DNA of 64,000 nt from Gnetum montanum (taxonomy: Eukaryota > Streptophyta > Gnetopsida > Gnetales > Gnetaceae): NCBI GenBank assembly GCA_015680685.1, contig MNCI01025533.1:107843-171842 (forward strand), read 5' to 3'. The position numbers and the translations under genes were made by a program. Below the pieces are notes generated by a model that was not told the origin of the DNA, ran no database searches, and saw only the letters and a list, made by a program, of their open reading frames with translations. This document shows, piece by piece, positions 57,301 through 64,000 of this stretch; the first letter of the stretch is position 1, and each line of letters begins with the position of its first letter.

Positions 57301-59930
57301 ATTGGAAAGGCCAGGTGATCTGTGTGGTATGTAATTCAGTAGGCGATACGTGTATAAGGTTCCCATGGTGTTGACACACATCGCATGTTCTAACCTTGGC
57401 AATGTAATCATGTTCCATGCAAGGCCAGTAGTAGCCCAGACGTCTGATTTTTGCTACCATAGCCCTGGGGGCTATGTGTCCCCCACATAATCCCTCATAG
57501 ACTTGATCAAAAAAATTTTGTGCTTTGTTCTTACTAACACAAGCTAGCAATATCTTGTCATACGAGTGTTTGCATAGAGTGTTGTCTCCTACGAGGACAT
57601 ACTATCGAGCTCATTTTCATAGTGCATCCCTTTGGGTGGGTGTCAAGTTGCATGGGGGTTCACCATGTTGGAGGTATGCTTTAATGTTATTATATCATTC
57701 TTGAGTATCTGTTGCATTTACAGATGCGATGTGTACCATGTGAATGATAGGATCAGTGCATTCCACTATCAAAGTAGGCAAGGAAGAAAACATATGTGAT
57801 GGCATGCTTAGTGCTAACATGGCTAATGCATCTACTATAGTTTTTTCACTATAGGGCACATGTTGGATGTCTAAGGTTGCGAACTGCTTAAGCAAGTGCT
57901 TAGCCAAATCGTAGTAAGGTTGTAGATGTTGTGCTTTGCAAGCGTATACCTCTATTACTTGGTTAACAACTAGTTGCAAGTCGCCCCAAATTTCTAAGCT
58001 TTGTATCCCTAACTCTCGAGCTGCTAGGATGCCCTCGTATTCTACGACATTATTTGTGTAAAGGAATGTGAAGTGATATGTGAAAGGTCAAATCTCCCTA
58101 GAGGGGAATGTGAGAACCATCGTAGCACTACTACTTTGTGTAGTTAAAGCCCCGTTAAAGTGGAGAATGGTTTCAAAGTCTGTTGGTACTGGGCTTATGC
58201 TATTGACATGTTCATATGGGAACTTAGGTTCTATCACTACCTAGTCATTGATAGGTGAGACTGTAAGTTATGTAGCTATATCTTGACCTTTTACCGATGG
58301 TTGTGCTACATAGTGTAGGTCAAATTCAGCGATTATGGCCTTCCATCTAGCTATCCTACTACTTTCATATATGTTAGTTGTAATAGCTCAAAGTATGTTA
58401 TTCTTGCAAATGATGTTTACTTGGCTACGAAACAAGTAATGCCTCCATTTCTTAAGCACAAATACTAAAGCAAGATAGTTTTTCTCTACTTCGTTGTATT
58501 TGGCTTCATAGGCTATCAAGGCATGACTCAGGTAATAGATTGGGATTTCAGAATTTTCATTCCTCTTTTGGCAAAGCAAGGTAGCAATAGATGTGTCTGA
58601 TGTGGCAAGGTAAATGTAGAATTGCTTGTCTCTCTATGGAGGGTAAAAAATGGGGGGATGGGCAAGCTCTTTCTTTAGGCTATCAAAAGCTTCTTGACAT
58701 TGGTTTGTCCATTTGAAGTTGACACGCTTTTTAAGCAAGTGTTGCATTAGGTGCAACTTGTTGGTTAACCTTGCAATGAATCTCCTTATGAATTGTGCCC
58801 TACCCTGTAGCCCACACAACTCCTTAAGGTTTGTAGATAGTGCTAAGTTAATGATAGCTTTAACTTTATCAAGGTCTACACATATCCCCATTTCTAACAC
58901 TACAAAGCCTAACATGCATCTGGTCTTGACTCCGAAAATACACTTTCTAGGATTGAGACAAAGTTCATTTTTGCAACAATGTTGAAGGACCAAGCTTAGG
59001 TTGTTTGCATGGTTAGTAGCATTTTTAGATTTGATGGATATATCGTCTACATAATTATTTAGCTTCTCCAAAAGGTAATCACTAAAGATGTAGGTCATTG
59101 CTTGCTGGTATGTTACTCCTACATTCTTTAGCCTAAAGGGAATCATTGTGTAGCAGAAGGTTCCCTAGGGGGTCATGAAAGTAGTTGTCAGCTGATGCTC
59201 TAGGTTTATGTAAATTTGGTTGTAGCTTGAAAACCCATTCATAAAGGATAGTAAGGCATGATCGGCTATAGTATTAATGAGTTGGTCGATGCTAGGCAAT
59301 GGGAAGTCATCCTTAATCTTTGCCTTATTCAAATCTCAGAAGTCTATACAAATTAGTATACCTCTCATTTTCTTAGAAATAACAACAATGTTTGACATCC
59401 ATTCTAAATAATCAATCACCCAGATGAACCCAGCCTAGTAGACTTTAGCGATTTTTCTACGCACAGCTAATGTGATCTCTAGTTTGATCTTGCAGGCTTT
59501 TTATTTGACCACCTTGACATGTGGATCTAGTATGATATTGTGTTGTATAATACATGGGTCTAAGCCTGGCATATCTTCGTATGACCATGAAAACACTTCG
59601 ACATTGTTGTTGAGGACCTCAAACATGCTTTGTTTAACCTGTGACTCTAGTAACGAGCTAACTTTTAGTGTTTTTGCCTTCCCTTTGGATGTAGTTACGG
59701 GGATTTCGATAAGGTGGTCCTCAATTACATCCTCAACCTCTAAATCTAAGGCCTGGACTAGGTGTTCACGCTAGTCGAGGGGTATTTCTGAGGATGCTAT
59801 GTAGGTGTCACAAGAGGATGGTTCAAAGTCTACCAATAATACATTCAAGCATCTTGTAAACCTGCCATGGGGCCCTATCAGAATTAAGGGCGAACGGAGA
59901 TCATCATAGGAAGCCATTTTCCCAAGCAAC
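57301..59930 (-). pseudogene. pol: Pol pseudogene of element D: RT, two RNase H domains, truncated integrase
   Basis: It starts behind an AG at 59931-59932; the RT N-terminal region with LIGPHG and WSYEDMPGLDP is at about 59916-59530. The palm with YVDD is at 59146-58990 (NNYVDDISIKSK). The linked RNase H is at about 58650-58390 (YYLSHAL, KKWRHYLF). The second RNase H is at about 58170-57800, with weak motifs. The integrase zinc region is at 57550-57330 (CDVC). The frame then stops at the WPFQ position: the whole D,D-35-E core and C-terminal domain are missing. Many stops. Confidence 0.87.
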
Positions 59931-59989
59931 CTATGACCATAAGCAAACAAACAAAGTCAAGTGGTACATGTTGAAGATAGCAACATGTA

Positions 59990-60400
59990 ATGAATATATG
60001 CAAAGTAATGATTCAACATGTAAGATATGCCAATTTAAGGTCCTGGCAGACCATAACCATACAAAATCAGAAGTCAAGGTTGCCAGTTTAAGGTTGTAGT
60101 AGACCGTTACTAGGATTAAGATGTAAAGAGAATGCTAGAGTTGCCAGTTTAAGGTCATAGTAGACTGTAACGATGTAACGTTGTAAGTCAAAATTGCCAG
60201 TTTAAGGTCTTCGCAGACTATAACTATGCAAAATTTCATGCCGAAAATTGCTAGGTTTAAGGTCATAGAAATCCATCAATGGGTTTAAAATGTAGAGGGG
60301 ATGTTAAGATTTCTAGTTTAAGGTCGTAGCAGACCGTAACAATGCAAAACTGTACGTTGCAATCGCCAATTTAAGGTCTTAGCAAACCATTACTAAACCA
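59990..60400 (-). repeat. Iterons between RT and antisense gene (element D)
   Basis: Seven regularly spaced copies of GCCAGTTTAAGGTCGTAGCAGACCGT, the cleanest form of the motif in the window, with GGTC and GACC arms around a six-base spacer. Confidence 0.9.
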
Positions 60401-60650
60401 CATTGTAAAAAATGAAGTAAAACTTTTAGTGTATTTAGGTGCTACACTGCAGCTACGTGCTACGCTGTAGCTACATGCTATGCTACAATAGGCCCATGCT
60501 ACTTTCCAAGGGATAAGGATGTCCCCTGCTATGCTACAGTAGACAAGGGTGCTTCGTGTCACACGTGGAACGTGGAATGTCCCGCGTTACACATGGGACA
60601 TGGAAGACTCCGAAAAGTAATGGGTGTTTTGATCACATAGGCTATAAATA

Positions 60651-60664
60651 GGGGATTACCCCAT
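60651..60664 (+). promoter_or_regulatory. TATA box of the antisense gene in element D
   Basis: GCTATAAATAGGGG lies about 130 bp upstream of the ATG at 60782. It is preceded by GCTACGCTG-type repeats (60430-60560) resembling those in the LTRs of this group. Confidence 0.65.
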
Positions 60665-60781
60665 GGTAATCTTGTTACTTTCACTGTTAGGGCTAACACT
60701 CAGAGCGTAGAGCAATTGAGCTGAGAGATAGCATAGCATTCATAGCGTAGCGGCTGATATAGTCGATTTGTGAGTAGAACG

Positions 60782-61100
60782 ATGGCACATAGAAGTGAAC
60801 ACAGGCATAAGGGGCTTACTAATGTAGACAAAGGGGAGCACACCATGTGACATCTTCCCAAGATGCATGTTGAGGAGAGGCAGTAGGTCCCATCCACCCA
60901 ATAAGCTGCTATGCTACCCTTGTTTACGTTGTGTAATTTATCAAGTTAGATTGTTACTGTAGTCACTGTGTCCTGGTTGCTACGGTCGTCACTATTGCTA
61001 CGTTGCAACTGTTGTTATTACCTTAGCTACTACTTTGACTGCTACACCGTGGCTATCGCCACTCCAGCCATAGTGGTCATAGTGATCGCTACACTATGGC
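60782..61100 (+). pseudogene. Remnant of the antisense gene in element D (exon 1 and part of intron 1)
   Basis: ATG 60782 opens a short frame (MAHRSEHRHKGL) followed by GGGGAGCACACCATGTGAC, similar to the end of C's exon 1 (GGGAGAGCACACCATTGAC). Downstream are GCTACG-type repeats, as in intron 1 of C. No exon 2 follows before the similarity ends near 61.1 kb. Confidence 0.55.
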
Positions 61101-61140
61101 TAGCACATGGCATAGCCCCAGCCACCATTATTGGGGCTAG

Positions 61141-62952
61141 CTAATGCACCATTGCAGGGGTTTGGGTGCTTCTGGGTAGTGTAATACATGTTCAGCATAT
61201 CGTAGCACCCATGGAGGGTGTTGGTACATTTGGCCATTCCATGGAACAGTTGCAATATTTTATGGTTGTAAATGTACAAAGTGAATTTCAGCTTTAGTGT
61301 TGAAGGTTGGGTGTTTTTAAGGAAGCAATTCACTGGTGAAAAAACTGATGTTAAAGCCTTCTGAATATAAGATAAAGGTGCCAAATTATCTTGTTGTTAA
61401 AATCAGAAATTAGTACTATGGCAAGGAAGGAAGTATGTTATTCATGTGAAAAGCACCCGGTTTGCAAGAAAAAATCAAAAATGTAACAAAAACAGCAACG
61501 CCTTCATCGTTTTGAAGATCATAAAAAGAAAGGCAAATTAACTTCCACCACTGTACCTGCTGAAGAGAAAAACAGCGGAGATAAGGAAAATAGTGAAAGC
61601 ATAGGAGACTGCGTTGCAGGAAAATGCACAACATCACCACTGCGATGTTCACCCTAGTGCAGACAGACTTCTTCACAAACACAAGAATATTACTTCAAAA
61701 CAAAGTTTGAAACCCCCATTTGAGAAATACGCAAGGAAATGGGTTATGCCCTGTTAAAACCCCGATTTTTTTTTCAGGTCGTGGCGTTTTTGTTTTTTTT
61801 TTTTCCTTTTTGCAGGCTATAACGCAGAAGGTTCCTGCGGATCTGCTGGATGAAGATCCACAAAACATTGGCCCATGATTCAGCAAACAGAAAAACGTAG
61901 GAAGGCAAACAAAAAAAAACATAAGTAAAGACAAGTCCAAAAATTGAAACAAATCAGAATTCTGCATGACAAAGACTGGATGGCTGGTAGCCTTGCAAAA
62001 CACAATGTTTTCCTGGTGTAGATGCAGCTCGGCAAACCCACGTTATGGCAGTAGTGTCGTGCACACAGCACCCATGTTGCCAGCTACACTTAGATCCTTC
62101 ATATCCGCGCAGCATGGTAACCACCTGCGAAAATGCAGTATCCAACAATCGAGGTAAGCAAATTCTGGAATGTGTGGGTTTTTAGCAAGGAACAGAAACG
62201 GATTTACGAGTTTGCTGCCATAAAGAAGATAATGAAATAGTAATGTGTATCAATCAAGAATGGAGGCAAGGCTCAGCACACGTTCTTTATTTCAAATTTC
62301 TACAACGATTTACCATAGGGTAAATCTATAACATAGAAGTTTGCGGAAATGAAGAGAGTTTGAGGATATCGTTCCTTGAGATTGCAGACTGTTTTGGGGA
62401 TTTAATTTTGTGCAACATGGGATGATACGGCGCTAATCCTATAGCTGAGATTTATGTAGATCATTCTGTTAAGGACAATGGTTGCTGAATGCAGAGGCTC
62501 TGGGCGGTGAAACCTTAAGTTTTTATTTATTTTAAATCTGTTTCATGTGTGGATGAATTTCTGTCGGTAGTCATTGCCTAGATCAGTGCACCACATGTAT
62601 TGTTGAGAGTCTACAGCAAAGATTGATATTCCATTTATTCCATCTAGCGACTGAAGGGTTAATTTGAAGAACCAGGATAGTGCAGGTAAGAAGTAAATCA
62701 TGGCTATATTTGTGGTGGCAAAGGTTACAGTAGTTTCAGATTTTTTCGGCACATTCGGCAATGTTACCGAATGCGGTAACAGTTGACAACGATTTTGGAC
62801 TGGGCGGGATAATTTGGAATTATTTACGGTGGTTCCAGGTCCGGATCTCATATTTTATGTCAAATGCAGGAAAGATATATAAGAACGGTCATAACCTCTG
62901 CATCCACGATACCCCTTGACTATAACATGATAAGATACACATATACCCATAG
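61141..62952. other. Unassigned sequence
   Basis: Short open frames only, none with a recognisable domain. There are homopolymer runs near 61795-61810. I see no similarity to the A-D family. It may belong to another, unrecognised element that truncated D. Confidence 0.4.
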
Positions 62953-64000
62953 TGTGAAGCCCCAGTTATAAACTTACCTTTTCTTTTAGACTTTAAAAAC
63001 ATTATTGTTTAAAATATTATATAATTTTTATATTTTAAACATGTTTATAATATTTGTAGTATAGATATAACTCCCAAAGCATAAATCTCTCCTAATTATA
63101 TATATAACTTCCTAAATAACTCTTTCCTAATTAAATGAGTAAGTTGTAGCCTCCTTAGGAGAAAAGTTAGCTAGGATATTTTAGCAAGTAATCTCCTATT
63201 GGTTGGCCAAGTTACTTGNCACTTGTCAACCTCTTTTTCTCTTTGGTGGTTGCAACCACCCAAAATTGTTGTAACTTACCTAACTTGTTGGGCAAGTAAT
63301 CTTCCCAACTTGTTGGCCAAGTAATCTTCTAATTGGTTGGCCAAGTTACTTGTGAGAGAAGTTAGGTGAGATATTTTTAAATTTGTAACTTCCCTACCTA
63401 CCTTGGAACCCTATAAAAAGGTTGGGGGGATGATCAATAGAGAAGAAAGAGGGGGTGGAGTCTCACATCACCCTTGGGATCAAAGAAGATTTGTAAAGAA
63501 GATTGCTTGCAAGATGGCTTGCTAGAGTAAAGATTTTAGCCTCTTTGTCATGGTCCTGTGAGTTATGCATTTCAATTTTTGTTTTTTTTTTTTAAATTAC
63601 TTAGCTAGTGGTTTAGATAGTATCATCTTTGGCAAGTAATTTTGGGATTTTTAGATTGCTCTTATTGTTCTAGTTGCCCGATAGAAATTTCTATTAAAAT
63701 TTTGTCATAGAAGCGCTTGTGTTTAAAAGCCTTAAGAGCATTTTAGTAGTAAATTTTGTTATTGTGCAACGTGTGGGAACTACTATTGGAATTGTTGTGA
63801 GAGAGCCTCTGTTTGTACTCACGCCGTTAAACAATTCAGTAGTCAAGAGGGTTCAGAAAATCTTTGGTATTTTGATGGGACCAGAATAGCTTCTTTTTAT
63901 CTTTAAAGTGAATTCTCGTGGTTTTTCAATCAAAAATTGTCAAGTCTTTTAAAGGTTCTATTTGAATGCAATCGTTGACATCTATTATCTAGTCAAAATG
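62953..64000 (+). repeat. LTR-like sequence of an unrelated element (continues past window)
   Basis: It begins near TGTGAAGCCCCAGTTATAAAC and contains a TATA box CTATAAAAAG (63411-63420), followed by a GAGAAGAAAGAGGG tract and a long AT-rich stretch, an LTR-like layout. A short motif TTGGTTGGCCAAGTTACTTG recurs at about 63199, 63308 and 63334 with variants. One undetermined base lies at 63219. The second end is not in the window, so this call rests on layout only. Confidence 0.4.

Larger units (their letters stand above)
53152..61140 (-). mobile_element. Element D: truncated Tat/Ogre-like retrotransposon
   Basis: On the minus strand: 3' LTR (about 53152-55585), PPT, 3' non-coding region, iterons, pol lacking the integrase core, iterons, then the promoter and first exon of the opposite-strand gene. 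Similarity ends near 61.1 kb; gag, PR and the 5' LTR are absent from the window. The lost half was deleted or displaced by another insertion. Confidence 0.85.

Noticed and set aside
61100-62851. Short open frames of 60-100 codons
   Set aside because: No domain, no repeat partner and no splice-consistent continuation; not supportable as genes.

Overview
The window is plant nuclear DNA made almost entirely of old, mutually nested LTR retrotransposons. I find no host gene with an intact reading frame, no tRNA or rRNA, and no bacterial or organellar features. The host is a land plant with a large, repeat-rich, probably heavily cytosine-methylated genome: elements of about 17.5 kb are nested three deep, and most in-frame stops look like C-to-T or G-to-A changes of Gln, Arg or Trp codons. 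A seed plant, possibly a gymnosperm, fits, but I cannot fix the species.

Four related Ty3/gypsy elements are present, here named A to D. They belong to the Tat/Ogre-like clade: the gag has a C-X2-H-X4-H-X4-C knuckle, the protease has a DDG active site, and the RT is followed by its own RNase H and then a second (archaeal-type) RNase H before the integrase. Shared hallmarks are LTRs beginning 5'-TGAAACAC, the polypurine tract AAAGAGGGGCCA(A/T), and a primer-binding site TGGCRCTAGAAGGAGGGCC. Layout: C (minus strand, 34779-52300) is the oldest and outermost. A (minus strand, <1-34778) sits inside C's 3' LTR. B (plus strand, 5800-23625, 17.8 kb, target duplication GTCTA) sits inside the RT of A. 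D (minus strand, about 53152-61140) is a separate truncated relative. The last kilobase (about 62953-64000) looks like an LTR of an unrelated element. The stretches 52301-53151 and 61141-62952 could not be assigned.

The notable system is inside the elements. Between protease and RT, A, B and C each carry a large gene on the opposite strand to gag-pol. It has about eight exons with clean GT/AG borders, its own TATA box, and in B a spliced coding length of about 1030 codons. D keeps the promoter and first exon. The predicted protein has an N-terminal region resembling the plant NIF/FCP1-type HAD phosphatases but without the catalytic aspartates, a middle region resembling plant transposon-protein domains, a charged linker, a coiled-coil region and an acidic tail. 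The RT reading frame starts right after a good sense-strand 3' splice site, so the antisense gene may lie within a sense intron at the position of the known Ogre intron.

A second unexplained feature is a family of short dyad-symmetric motifs (TAGTTTA + 4-base arm + 4-6 bases + complementary arm). They cluster in the non-coding gaps: between PR and the antisense gene, between that gene and RT, and after the integrase. They occur in all copies, and the arms covary (GGTC/GACC, GGCC/GGCC, CGTC/GACG, AGTC/GACT). All sense reading frames are broken, so these copies are fossils. B's antisense gene is the best preserved coding unit.
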